A stretch of DNA of 31,028 nucleotides from Halomonas sp. UBA3074. GTDB lineage: Bacteria > Pseudomonadota > Gammaproteobacteria > Pseudomonadales > Halomonadaceae. Made by a program: the position numbers and the translations under genes. The stretch spans positions 1 to 31,028 of the forward strand of contig NZ_DFBS01000009.1 of NCBI RefSeq assembly GCF_002366715.1, read 5' to 3'. Below are positions 22,827-30,781 of this stretch, piece by piece. The notes beneath the pieces are model-generated. The model did no database searches. It was given only the letters and a program-made list of their open reading frames with translations, and was not told where the DNA came from. How positions within the stretch are numbered: position 1 is the first letter of the stretch; each line of letters opens with the position of its first letter.

Positions 22827-24632
22827 TTAATGCCTCCTGAGATGAGGCGCTTTCGCAATAAAGCTCTTCGAGAACTGTTTTAAAGACGCTTTGATCGTCT
22901 CCAGAGCATCCGGGTCCCCATGCAGCATGGCCGACATATAGGCCTTGGCCTGCTGTTTGGAAATATGCGGCGGGATAGGGGGAATGTCAGGGTCCGTATG
23001 AAAATCAAGCACGGTGGGGCAGTGATTGGCGATGGCCTGATCCCAGGCGCTCCCAATCTGCTCTGGATCGGTCACTTCAATGCCTTTCAAACCAATCAGT
23101 TCGGCATACTTGGCATAGGAAAATGCCGGCAAATCCTGTGATGCTTCATACTTGGGATCGCCATCTTGTACCCGCATTTCCCAGGTGACCTGATTGAGAT
23201 CGCGGTTATTCAGAACGACGACAATCAGCCGTGGATCTTGCCAAGTCGACCAATATTTAAGAATCGTCAGCAGTTCAGCGTTGCCGTTCATTTGCATGGC
23301 GCCGTCGCCCACAAAGGCGATCGAAACACGCTCAGGGTAAGCAAATTTGGCTGCGATGGCGTAAGGAACCGCGTTCCCCATGGTGGCCAGGCCGCCAGAC
23401 ACCGAGCCGCGCATACCGGCACGAAATTTCAGATCGCGCGCATACCAATTTGTAGCCGAGCCGGAGTCACAGCTGAGCAGGCAACGGTCGGGCAAGCGCT
23501 GTGAGGCTTCCCAAAACACGCGCTGTGGGTTGATAGGGTGTGCCTCGCCCATCGCGCGTTCGCGCAGCAGCTCCCACCATTCGGCCACATCGACTTCAAT
23601 CGCCTGCTGCCAGTCGCGATTACTTTTATGCGTTAACAGAGGGATCAGGGCCTGGAGCGTCAGGCGAGTATCGCCGGTGAGGTTGACGTCCATGGGGTAA
23701 CGCATGCTCAACATGCGGGGTTCGATGTCAATCTGCACGCCGCTTGCTTGGCCCTCGGGTGGTAAAAACTCCGAATAGGGGAAGCTTGAGCCAATCATTA
23801 ATAGCGTGTCGCACTCGGCCATGAGTGTCCAACTGGGGTTAGTGCCTAACAACCCAATCGAGCCGGTAACGTAGGGAAGATCATCAGGCAGCACATCCCG
23901 TCCCAGCAAAGCTTTAGCGACACCGGCGCCGAGGCGGGTGGCGATTTCCTCTACTTCTCTCTCGGCACCTCTAGCCCCCGCGCCGACTAAAATTGCCACT
24001 CGCTCCCCGGCGTTGAGTACGTCTGCCGCATGGGCCAGGGAGTGCTCGTCGGGTATCACGTTGGCAGACGTATAACCCACGCCAGAGTGAACGGTGCCAT
24101 GGGCATGCGCAGGGGTCTCAACCGCTTTTTGAGACTGCAGGTCATTGGGCACAACAATGGCGGTAACGGTACGTTCACCGGCAGCGATGCGCATGGCGCG
24201 ATCAATCAGGTGACGAACCTGCCCGGGGCTCGTGGCAAGGTGGACGAAATCACCCGCCACATCCTTGAATAGCGACACCAAATCCACTTCTTGCTGATAC
24301 TCGCCACCCAGCGCGGTCCGCGCCTGCTGGCCGACGATGGCGACGACAGGCACATGATCTTTTTTAGCGTCGTAAAGGCCGTTGAGCAGATGGATGGCCC
24401 CTGGGCCTGAGGTTGCCATACAAACGCCCACCTCGCCCGTGTATTTGGCATAACCACAAGCCATGAACGCCGCCATTTCTTCATGCCGAGGCTGGACAAA
24501 CGTAATCGACTCACCGGCGCGGTTGAGTGCGCCCATCAAGCCATTATTACCATCTCCGGAATAGCCGAAAATATGCGATACCTGCCACTGCTTTAGCCTA
24601 TCAATGATGAAGTCGCTAACCTGTTGTGTCAT
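22827..24632 (-). CDS. ThDP-dependent enzyme, pyruvate oxidase (PoxB)-like
   Basis: This 601 aa enzyme of the pyruvate oxidase/acetolactate synthase family has all three domains. The N-terminal pyrimidine-binding domain carries the catalytic Glu E51 in PRHEEMAAFMACGYAKYTG and GPGAIHLLNGLYDAK. The middle FAD/nucleotide-type domain runs from about 190 to 340. The C-terminal ThDP domain has the GDGAMQMNGNAELLTI...NN metal/ThDP motif. Related PoxB proteins oxidise pyruvate to acetate and CO2, feeding electrons to quinone in stationary phase. The exact substrate is uncertain. GGGAGG precedes the ATG. It is divergent from the DUF2243-ctaG pair across a 496 bp gap. Confidence 0.88.
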   Translation of the reverse strand: MTQQVSDFIIDRLKQWQVSHIFGYSGDGNNGLMGALNRAGESITFVQPRHEEMAAFMACGYAKYTGEVGVCMATSGPGAIHLLNGLYDAKKDHVPVVAIVGQQARTALGGEYQQEVDLVSLFKDVAGDFVHLATSPGQVRHLIDRAMRIAAGERTVTAIVVPNDLQSQKAVETPAHAHGTVHSGVGYTSANVIPDEHSLAHAADVLNAGERVAILVGAGARGAEREVEEIATRLGAGVAKALLGRDVLPDDLPYVTGSIGLLGTNPSWTLMAECDTLLMIGSSFPYSEFLPPEGQASGVQIDIEPRMLSMRYPMDVNLTGDTRLTLQALIPLLTHKSNRDWQQAIEVDVAEWWELLRERAMGEAHPINPQRVFWEASQRLPDRCLLSCDSGSATNWYARDLKFRAGMRGSVSGGLATMGNAVPYAIAAKFAYPERVSIAFVGDGAMQMNGNAELLTILKYWSTWQDPRLIVVVLNNRDLNQVTWEMRVQDGDPKYEASQDLPAFSYAKYAELIGLKGIEVTDPEQIGSAWDQAIANHCPTVLDFHTDPDIPPIPPHISKQQAKAYMSAMLHGDPDALETIKASLKQFSKSFIAKAPHLRRH

Positions 24633-25128
24633 CCGTGACCTCCCAGCGGTCTGCTGTATTCAACTGTGCTAAGCACTTAATAAGCACTTCCTAACCACAT
24701 GCTAAAAACTATTTACAGGTGATTGTCTGTTAAGTGGTGATTCCTTATATGCTAGAAGTATTGCATGGTCGGCGCGTTTTCACTTGGCTGAATAAAGCCC
24801 GTTGCAAGTGTTTAACCCATATTAAAGAAAGGGTTTAAGTGGTTAAGTGTCAATCGTTCAGTGCTTTTCTAGCACGCGGTTGCTGCTTTAATGGCGCGAA
24901 AGAATTGCGCGTATTTGCTATCGCCTACGCATGGTTTACTTACTGTAGAGCGCAGCGGTGGCGGCGTCCAGTGGGTGGTTAAGGGGTGCCTTATCTTTAA
25001 CTTAAGTAGAAGAAATTTTGCGATTTTACTGCTAAAGGATGCTTGTGAAAATAGTAAGCTTAATGACAGAGTGACACGTTATAAGCGACGTTAAATGGAC
25101 GTTTAGAAGCGGAAAAGGAGGCCAGACA
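24633..25128. other. 496 bp intergenic region between poxB-like and DUF2243 genes
   Basis: It is AT-rich by comparison with flanking genes and holds no credible gene. A 67-codon plus-strand frame at 24891-25094 has no ribosome site or recognisable pattern. The region probably carries the divergent promoters, but no clear -35/-10 pair was found. It contains the TTAAGTG motif cluster listed separately. Confidence 0.55.
24671..24850. promoter_or_regulatory. cluster of TTAAGTG motifs
   Basis: AAGCACTT occurs twice, 11 bp apart (24671-24678, 24682-24689), the first continuing into CACTTAA. TTAAGTGG is at 24730-24737, and TTAAGTGG plus TTAAGTGT are in direct tandem at 24835-24850. The repetition is plain; a shared transcription factor is inference. 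Confidence 0.4.
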
Positions 25129-25596
25129 ATGAAGGAGAGTACGGGAGAGAAAAACAGCCAGCTTACGTTGCTTGCCACCATTTTATTGGGTTTGGGGAGC
25201 ATGGCCGCGATCGACGAAATCATTTTTCATCAGCTGCTGGGTTGGCACCATTTCGTTGAGGCAAATAGTTCGGCGCTGGCGCTTGCGTCAGATGGCTTCT
25301 TACATACGCTGGAACTGATACTGCTGGTGGTTGGAGGCGTGCTGTTACTGCGGCTCTACGAAAAAAAGTTATACGCCAAAGGCTATCAAAGCGCTGGGTT
25401 CTTGCTGGGAATGGGCGGTTTTCAGCTGTTTGACGGTATCGTCACGCACAAAATCATCGGGCTCCACCAAGTCCGCTATGTCGATAACCTGCTGCTTTAC
25501 GATCTAGCCTGGAATGTTTCAGGCCTATTATTGCTATTGCTAGGTGTTGAGCTTTTGCGTCGCGCCAAGCGGCGCTTAGCGGCTAACCCCTCATGA
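25129..25596 (+). CDS. DUF2243 membrane protein
   Basis: This 155 aa inner-membrane protein has four hydrophobic segments. The DUF2243 signatures are clear: IDEIIFHQLLGWHHF in the first half and GGFQLFDGIVTHKIIGLHQVRY in the second, each rich in His and Asp that could bind metal or haem. The family is uncharacterised but commonly sits beside ctaG-like genes, as here. AAGGAGG lies eight bases upstream of the ATG. Its stop overlaps the next start (ATGA), so the two proteins are probably made together. Confidence 0.9.
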   Translation: MKESTGEKNSQLTLLATILLGLGSMAAIDEIIFHQLLGWHHFVEANSSALALASDGFLHTLELILLVVGGVLLLRLYEKKLYAKGYQSAGFLLGMGGFQLFDGIVTHKIIGLHQVRYVDNLLLYDLAWNVSGLLLLLLGVELLRRAKRRLAANPS

Positions 25597-26345
25597 ATGC
25601 ATTTGGCCTCATCTTTAGCTTACTGGCCGTTCTCTATGGGGTGGGGGTTTGGCATTTGCGTCGGCGTGGCCAGCATTGGCCATTCTGGCGTTTAGCGATC
25701 TTTACTCTCGCCGCGCTTGCCGTGGCCATCGTGCTTTCGCCACCCCTGTTGCACTGGGCACACCACGATTTTCGCGCGCATATGATGGTGCACCTGATAG
25801 CGGGCATGGTGGCGCCGCTGGGCCTGGTCATGGCATCACCGATTAGTTTGGCGCTCAAATGCGTACCTAACGCCTGGGGGCGCTTCTGGGTGTGGTTAGT
25901 CGCCAGACCATGGGTGCGGTTAGTGAGCCATCCTATTACGGCCACCCTGCTTAATGTCGGTGCGATGTATGTGCTTTACATGACCGATATGTATGCCTGG
26001 ATGCTAGAGACCTCATGGCTTGCAGCCTGGCTCCACTGGCATTTTGTTATTGCCGGCTGTCTCTTTACATGGGCAATAGCGGGGCCTGATCCGGCGCCTC
26101 AACGGCCTAGCGTAGGCCTTCGTTTCGGCACACTCTTTGCCGCCATGGTGGCACACGCCACGCTTGCGAAATGGATGTATTACTTCCACTTGCCTTCGGT
26201 CGTGCCTTTAAAGGAGGTGCAGCAAGGCACTGAGTTAATGTTCTATCTCGGTGAGTTAACCGAGGCATTTTTGGCTTATCGGCTAATGCGGAAATGGGTG
26301 AAAAATGCGCCTTTGTTGGCTTTAACTAACATAACGACCTATTGA
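25593..26345 (+). CDS. cytochrome c oxidase assembly protein, CtaG-like (caa3 type)
   Basis: This 250 aa polytopic membrane protein has about seven hydrophobic segments and conserved His residues in HWAHHDFRAHMMVHLIAGM and in WLHWHFVIAGCLFTWAIAGPDPAP. It matches the caa3_CtaG family, linked to copper delivery or assembly of cytochrome c oxidase in Bacillus. It is translationally coupled to DUF2243. A second CtaG-like gene at 29264-30103 has different sequence and pairs with an SCO gene. No oxidase subunit genes are in the window, so the target enzyme is unknown. Confidence 0.87.
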   Translation: MNAFGLIFSLLAVLYGVGVWHLRRRGQHWPFWRLAIFTLAALAVAIVLSPPLLHWAHHDFRAHMMVHLIAGMVAPLGLVMASPISLALKCVPNAWGRFWVWLVARPWVRLVSHPITATLLNVGAMYVLYMTDMYAWMLETSWLAAWLHWHFVIAGCLFTWAIAGPDPAPQRPSVGLRFGTLFAAMVAHATLAKWMYYFHLPSVVPLKEVQQGTELMFYLGELTEAFLAYRLMRKWVKNAPLLALTNITTY

Positions 26346-26475
26346 GCCTATTGTTAAAGCGAGCTCTTTTTAATCTAAGTTATAAAAAGTAGTTGATTCC
26401 CCTCATTGTTCGTTAATTAACGGTTGACCGGTAGCCTGATTGTTTGAAGAAGCCTCCTTGATAAAGGTTAAAAAA

Positions 26476-26532
26476 GACATTTTGAATGTCGCTTTCCTTG
26501 ATGTGCTCATCTTGGTGACTATTCTGAATAGT
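26476..26532. promoter_or_regulatory. two 15 bp palindromes upstream of the KGG gene
   Basis: GACATT-TTG-AATGTC (26476-26490) and ACTATT-CTG-AATAGT (26518-26532) have the same layout, 6 bp arms around 3 bp, 42 bp apart centre to centre. They sit 66-123 nt before the KGG protein start. They look like operator sites or small hairpins; the regulator is unknown. Confidence 0.4.
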
Positions 26533-26598
26533 GATCGGTTAGTAAAAGCGAGTAATTAAGACGATAGGTTTTAATTGTTCCACTAAAGGAGTTTTATC

Positions 26599-26811
26599 AT
26601 GGTTGATAAACGTAAAGACCAAGGAATGTCTCGTGAGGAAGCAGGCCAAAAAGGCGGCGAAGCGACCTCAGCAAGTCACGGTAAAGAATTCTATGAAGAT
26701 ATTGGTCATAAAGGTGGCCAAGAGAGTGGCGGTAACTTCGCCAATGACCCTGAACGCGCTTCAGAAGCAGGTAAGAAAGGCGGTCAAAACAGCCATGGCG
26801 GTAATCGCTAA
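26599..26811 (+). CDS. KGG-repeat stress protein (YciG-like)
   Basis: This 70 aa, very hydrophilic protein has three KGG repeats: QKGGEATSASHGKEFYEDIG, HKGGQESGGNFANDPERASE and KKGGQNSHGGNR. This is the stress-induced acidophilic-repeat/con-10 pattern of E. coli YciG and Bacillus GsiB, general stress proteins probably largely disordered. AAGGAG precedes the ATG. It heads a cluster with manganese catalase and a YciE-like protein, matching the yciGFE-katN grouping of enterobacteria. In that group expression is controlled by RpoS; such control here is inference. Confidence 0.92.
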   Translation: MVDKRKDQGMSREEAGQKGGEATSASHGKEFYEDIGHKGGQESGGNFANDPERASEAGKKGGQNSHGGNR

Positions 26812-26835
26812 AACGTATGCCTTTCCTTTCATGGA

Positions 26836-26950
26836 GAGAATTGGCTAACCCGCAAGGCTGACCAAGATGCCAAGGCGTTTTGATCGAGTAGCACGCCAGT
26901 ACGATGATATTGCTCAGGAAGCGAAAACGGTGCTTAAAGATAAGCGTTAA
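26836..26950 (+). pseudogene. possible frameshifted small gene remnant
   Basis: One frame reads LTRKADQDAKAF and stops; removing one T from the TTTT at 26878-26881 would continue it as DRVARQYDDIAQEAKTVLK to a TAA at 26950. An intact 27-codon frame from ATG 26867 also covers the second part. The helical charged peptide could be a relic of a small stress protein. No family is recognised. Confidence 0.25.
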
Positions 26951-27048
26951 GTTGAGTGCCAAGGAAGGCGTTTCCTAGCAGCCCAAGCAAAGGATGCAAT
27001 GATTGCTCAAGGACGAGCGGGAGTTGTCCATAAGGGAAGGAGCCCTTC

Positions 27049-27096
27049 ATGGTTATCGCATTGGAAGCTACCAACATACTTAAGGAAGAGCCTTAA
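27049..27096 (+). CDS. possible leader peptide before Mn-catalase
   Basis: This 15-codon frame (MVIALEATNILKEEP) has AAGGAG six bases before its ATG. That ribosome site lies exactly in the loop of a hairpin (AAGGG 27032-27036, CCCTT 27043-27047). The 3' end forms a second hairpin, CTTAAGG (27079-27085) with CCTTAAG (27091-27097), covering the stop codon. It ends 54 nt before the catalase start. It may be a regulatory leader peptide or chance. Confidence 0.3.
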   Translation: MVIALEATNILKEEP

Positions 27097-27150
27097 GCAT
27101 ACTCTCAGGGAAAGGAATTCCTGACAGTCTACCTACAAGGAGTGCAACCT

Positions 27151-27975
27151 ATGTTTCATCATTCCGCAAAATTGCAATACCCGGTAAAAGTCGATAAGCC
27201 TAACCCTGAGTTTGCGATGCTGCTTCAGCAAGCCATTGGTGGTATCGAAGGCGAAATCCGCGTTGCGATGCAGTATTTTTTCCAGGCAATGGGCGCGCGT
27301 GGCGATGACCGTATTCGCGACATGCTGATGTCGACAGCGACAGAAGAGTTATCGCATATCGAAATGTTGGGGCACGCGGTTGCGCTCAATCTGGAAGGGG
27401 CACCGGTTTCCTATCAGGAAGCCACGGCGAAAGACCCTGTCATGAATGCCATTCTAGGCGGTGCCAATCCACGTCACTTGTTATCCTCTGGCTTATCCGC
27501 CATGCCGGTCAATGCCAATGGCGTGCCGTTTGATATGAGCCATGTTTATGCCACCGGTAATATCGGCGCTGATATGCTGGCAAACGCCACCGCGGAAGCT
27601 GGCGGCCGGGTTCTGGCCTCGCGTTTATATAACTGGACTGACGATCACGGTATGAAAGATTTCTTATCTTTCCTCATTGCCCGTGATACTTACCACCAGC
27701 AGCAGTGGTTAGCGGTTATCGAAGAGATGGGGGGTATGAAGTCGCAGTTGCCTATTCCCAACTCCACGCCTGAAGATCATGAGAATATGCAACACTCCTA
27801 CTACTACCTGAATACGCTGCTCGATAAAGAAGCACCGAAAGGCCGGTGGGGTGAAGGCCCGTCTCTAGATGGTAAGAGTGAGTACTCCGTCGTCAATCAA
27901 CCTGCGCCTGAAGGTCAGGAACCAACACTGGGTAATGCTAAGCCAGGTTCCGGTGCTCAAAAAGAGCAAATCTGA
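27151..27975 (+). CDS. katN: manganese catalase
   Basis: Dimanganese (non-haem) catalase breaks hydrogen peroxide into water and oxygen in the cytoplasm. The protein is 274 aa from the ATG at 27151, preferred over a GTG at 27142 because AAGGAG is nine bases upstream. The di-Mn ligands align with the known enzyme: E35 in GGIEGEIRVAMQY, E66 and H69 in TEELSHIEML, E149 in AEAGGRV and H182 in DTYHQQQW. The C terminus is a flexible PEGQEPTLGNAKPGSG tail. It lies between the KGG gene and the YciE-like gene, the same grouping as enterobacterial katN. Confidence 0.95.
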   Translation: MFHHSAKLQYPVKVDKPNPEFAMLLQQAIGGIEGEIRVAMQYFFQAMGARGDDRIRDMLMSTATEELSHIEMLGHAVALNLEGAPVSYQEATAKDPVMNAILGGANPRHLLSSGLSAMPVNANGVPFDMSHVYATGNIGADMLANATAEAGGRVLASRLYNWTDDHGMKDFLSFLIARDTYHQQQWLAVIEEMGGMKSQLPIPNSTPEDHENMQHSYYYLNTLLDKEAPKGRWGEGPSLDGKSEYSVVNQPAPEGQEPTLGNAKPGSGAQKEQI

Positions 27976-28035
27976 GTTTAGTCAGCTCAACGAATCTAAA
28001 AGTATGGATGTGTTGGTAGAAAAGGAGAGTCTGCA

Positions 28036-28539
28036 ATGGAAAGCAAACACTTGGTAGATTGGCTGCGAGATGCGCATGCAATGGAAAGGCAAGCGGAGAA
28101 AATGCTGCAATCCCAAGCGCATCGCTTAGAGCATTACCCGCAATTGCAAAAGCGTATTGAAGAGCACATTGAAGAAACCAAGAACCAATCTAAAAAGCTT
28201 GAACACTGTTTAACGCTTGTGGGCGCTGATACGTCGACGTTCAAAGATATGGGCGCTGAATTAACCGCCTTTGGCCAGGCAGTGGGCGGCATGATGGCTG
28301 AAGATGAGGTGGTAAAAGGCGGCATAGCGAGTTACGCGTTCGAAAACTTTGAAATCGCGAGTTACAAAGCCCTGATAAAGGCGGCTGATATGGCATCGCA
28401 ACCCGAGGTATCTCAAGTGTGTAAAGAGATTCTTCAGGAAGAAATCGCCATGGCCGATTGGCTGAGCAAGCACCTGGATGAAACGACGCAGCAATTTTTA
28501 GAGCGCGACAATGACGATGATTTGCGCGCTAAGACCTAG
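28036..28539 (+). CDS. yciE: ferritin-like DUF892 protein (YciE/YciF-like)
   Basis: This 167 aa all-helical protein has the DUF892/YciE pattern: HLVDWLRDAHAMERQAEKML at the N terminus, HIEETKNQSKKLEHCL, then the acidic AYAFENFEIASYKAL-like region, and EILQEEIAMADWL near the end. The Glu/His spacing (ExxH-like in helices 1, 2 and 4) is that of a ferritin-like four-helix bundle that may bind a di-metal centre. Enterobacterial homologues belong to the stress and bile-induced yciGFE-katN operon. AAGGAGA precedes the ATG; the gap to the catalase is 60 nt. Confidence 0.92.
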   Translation: MESKHLVDWLRDAHAMERQAEKMLQSQAHRLEHYPQLQKRIEEHIEETKNQSKKLEHCLTLVGADTSTFKDMGAELTAFGQAVGGMMAEDEVVKGGIASYAFENFEIASYKALIKAADMASQPEVSQVCKEILQEEIAMADWLSKHLDETTQQFLERDNDDDLRAKT

Positions 28540-28570
28540 CGGTTAATACGGTGATAGAAATACCGGCTTA

Positions 28571-28596
28571 TTTGCTCTTTCTCCCATCAGAGCAAA
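28571..28596 (+). repeat. hairpin downstream of yciE
   Basis: TTTGCTCT (28571-28578) and AGAGCAAA (28589-28596) form a perfect 8 bp stem with a 10 nt loop. It precedes the GC-rich terminator stem immediately downstream. Confidence 0.5.
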
Positions 28597-28602
28597 GCCC
28601 CT

Positions 28603-28627
28603 CCCCAGCCTCCCCAGCTGGGGTTTT
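28603..28627 (+). terminator. terminator of the stress cluster
   Basis: CCCCAGC (28603-28609) pairs with GCTGGGG (28617-28623), 7 nt loop, then TTTTGTTG. It lies about 65 nt after the YciE-like gene and between convergent transcription units. Confidence 0.8.
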
Positions 28628-28674
28628 GTTGTAGACCAACTCCCTGGAGAGACTCTTTACTCACGCCAAGCAGT

Positions 28675-29259
28675 TTAAGGTGCCAGTAGGCGCTTCAGGT
28701 CAGCAACGATAGCCTCGTTAGTGTCGTCCTCGCGAATCAATAACTGAGCATCGCCATCTCGGTCAAAAACAAAGACAGCGTTCGAGTGCGACACGTCATA
28801 ATGGCCATTAGTATCTTTCTCGCCATAGCCGTACGTGACTCGATATCGGCGCGTTAATGCCTGTAAGTCCTCTTGGCTACCGGTCAAGCCGATAAACTCA
28901 GGGCCGAACGCTTCCGTATACGCGCTTAGCGTTGCCGGGTTATCGCGGGCAGGATCGACAGAGACAAACAGCACGCGCAAATCCTCCTGCGTCTCTTCCC
29001 CTAGCACCTGTGAGACCGTGGCCAGATTCGCGAGAGTAGTAGGGCAAATATGCGGACAGTGGGTAAATCCAAAAAAGAGCAGAATGACATCACCGGTGTA
29101 ATCGGCTTCACTGACCGATTGGTTTTGTTCATTGGTCAGTTCGAATTCCAGCGCTGGCATGAGGCCGGAGATATCCTTGGTTTGCCAGCTTGGGTCAGAG
29201 CAGCCGGTGAGCCAAAGCACGCCTGACAGCAGCACCATTTTGCTTTTTATCATAAGCAT
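28675..29259 (-). CDS. SCO family copper chaperone lipoprotein
   Basis: SCO proteins deliver copper to the CuA site of cytochrome oxidase or act as thiol reductants. From the ATG at 29259 the protein is 194 aa, with lipobox WLTGC (C20), a thioredoxin-like fold, the metal/redox motif CPHICP (C68, C72) and the conserved copper-ligand His H158 in YDVSHSN. ATG codons at 29271 and 29253 are alternative starts; the chosen one follows GGGT and begins just after the ctaG stop. It is encoded directly after the second CtaG-like gene, consistent with a copper-insertion pair. Confidence 0.9.
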   Translation of the reverse strand: MLMIKSKMVLLSGVLWLTGCSDPSWQTKDISGLMPALEFELTNEQNQSVSEADYTGDVILLFFGFTHCPHICPTTLANLATVSQVLGEETQEDLRVLFVSVDPARDNPATLSAYTEAFGPEFIGLTGSQEDLQALTRRYRVTYGYGEKDTNGHYDVSHSNAVFVFDRDGDAQLLIREDDTNEAIVADLKRLLAP

Positions 29260-29263
29260 AGCG

Positions 29264-30103
29264 TTACCCATAGCGATAGGAGGTCGAACGCTGACCGAGC
29301 AGACGTCCAAGAATGATCAGCACTGCTAGCACACTCATCATGGTGGCTGGAATCCAGGTGATCAGACCTCCGATTCGTTGGTCGGTTAATGGTGCCAGTG
29401 GCCAAGCTCGGCCGCAAACGGCATAGACGTCAAATACGATATCATTGCTAAAGGTGAGGTAGGCGCCTAACAACATCTGCGGCGGCACCACTGCCAATAG
29501 AAGCGTTATTCTAAAACCATAGCTTAGCCCACCTTGTGCAGGCGGATGCGAAGCGAGTATTAGCCACCAGAAGAGCAGCCCATCGAGCAGCATGCTCCAG
29601 TTCATTAACTGATAGAGGTACTGACTGAGCATCGCGTCAAAATGCACTTGGGGAGTTAGCCAAAAATAAATCAGCCCGACGAACAGTAGCGCAGCAATAA
29701 CCGGCTGCTGCAATAGTCGATACCCCGGCCTTAGCGCCTGCGCAACCATGGTAATGCCAGAAAAGTTTTTTACCCGATCTGGCGTGCCTGAAATGAGCAG
29801 CGGTAACGGTGCGGATAAGGCGATCAAAAACGGCGCTACATGATGCAGCACTAGATGTTGGCCGCGATGCACGAAAAACATGTACTGGGCTAAATAATCG
29901 AAGTGGGTCTGAGATACCGTATAAATAGCTGCAATACCAAGCAGAAAGCTGAAAGGTCGCCAAAACCCCGCCCGCTGGCCACTGTACCTATAACGTACCA
30001 AGCCGCGTATATATAGCCCTGCACTGACTAGGCAGAAAAGTGCCCAGGTAGGCGAGAATTCCCAGGGCTGCAGATAGCTAAGGCTCTGTTCGATCACACC
30101 CAT
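29264..30103 (-). CDS. second CtaG-like oxidase assembly protein
   Basis: This 279 aa membrane protein has about seven hydrophobic segments and caa3_CtaG family features: FFVHRGQHLVLHHVAPFLIA with clustered His, SAPLPLLISG, a second set in MNWSMLLDGLLFWWL, and AYLTFSNDIVFDVYAVCGR. The ATG at 30103 has GGAG five bases upstream; the longer frame to 30166 has no ribosome site. It ends at the start of the SCO gene. It is distinct in sequence from the CtaG-like protein at 25593, so the window has two paralogues in separate operons on opposite strands. Confidence 0.87.
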   Translation of the reverse strand: MGVIEQSLSYLQPWEFSPTWALFCLVSAGLYIRGLVRYRYSGQRAGFWRPFSFLLGIAAIYTVSQTHFDYLAQYMFFVHRGQHLVLHHVAPFLIALSAPLPLLISGTPDRVKNFSGITMVAQALRPGYRLLQQPVIAALLFVGLIYFWLTPQVHFDAMLSQYLYQLMNWSMLLDGLLFWWLILASHPPAQGGLSYGFRITLLLAVVPPQMLLGAYLTFSNDIVFDVYAVCGRAWPLAPLTDQRIGGLITWIPATMMSVLAVLIILGRLLGQRSTSYRYG

Positions 30104-30180
30104 GGTGGCTCCGATGTAACAGAAAAGCGTAAAAGGGTGGCATTGGCCGCAAAAAAATCCGGTCAAGCGTGACCAGTCCG

Positions 30181-30781
30181 CTATTTTTGGCTTGGCTTAT
30201 AAAAGGTAGGCGGAGAATCGTTAACCCCTTTTAGGAAGGTAGCACACGTGGTGCCTTTGGGTGTGCCCTGTACCCTGCTGATAATTTGTTCAGCAATACA
30301 GTCGTTACCACCTAAGCGCTGAATCTCCTCTGGCGTATTGGCATATTCCAATGCTTCGTTAAATGGATCACCTAACTGGTTGCTACTCCCTCTTATTTCT
30401 TCTATCGCCGCTTCAAACTGCTCGAAATTTTTCAATTTTGAAACCGAGATGGGAAGAGAACGCATTGACGAGCTTTATCCAAAAAGGGTTGTTCCAGGTG
30501 ACTTGGTCAAATGGTGAATCGGCGAAGGGGTCGATGCCGCAAAATCGAGAGACGACTTCTGGAATCACCTTTTGTTGTTCTATGCGGCTCCAAAGCTTGT
30601 GCTCACATTTTAAAACACTGGTTACGGATGGAGAGGGTATTCCATACTCTTTACATAGTAACGGGACTAAAACACTAGTAGGAAAGTCCCATTGGGCAAT
30701 AATGGCGTCAACGGTGCCTGGAAAGCTCGTCAACGACGCTTCAGCATCTGCTAAAACTTTATTAAAAGAGAGCTGGTTTTC
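30181..30781 (-). pseudogene. truncated, frameshifted ATP-grasp protein gene
   Basis: Two overlapping minus-strand frames make one broken protein. The first part (30781 to about 30430) encodes TSFPGTVDAIIAQWDFP, CEHKLWSRIEQQKVIPE and FWIKLVNAFSSHLGFKIEKF. A one-base slip at a run of A/T near 30424-30432 shifts the frame, and the sequence resumes as FEQFEAAIEEIRGSSNQLGD, GGNDCIAEQII to a stop at 30181. This matches the N-terminal and ATP-grasp segments of unassigned ATP-grasp ligases. An in-frame stop at 30782-30784 closes the 5' side, and the rest of the ATP-grasp domain is missing. It is probably a decayed gene; a sequencing slip could explain only the frameshift. Confidence 0.7.

Noticed and set aside
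24891..25094. 67-codon plus-strand frame in the intergenic gap
   Set aside because: There is no ribosome site and no family resemblance, and it overlaps likely promoter DNA.
26999..27124. 41-codon plus-strand frame before Mn-catalase
   Set aside because: Its composition looks random (many Ser, Arg, Trp), it has no good ribosome site, and it overlaps the better-supported 15-codon frame and hairpins.
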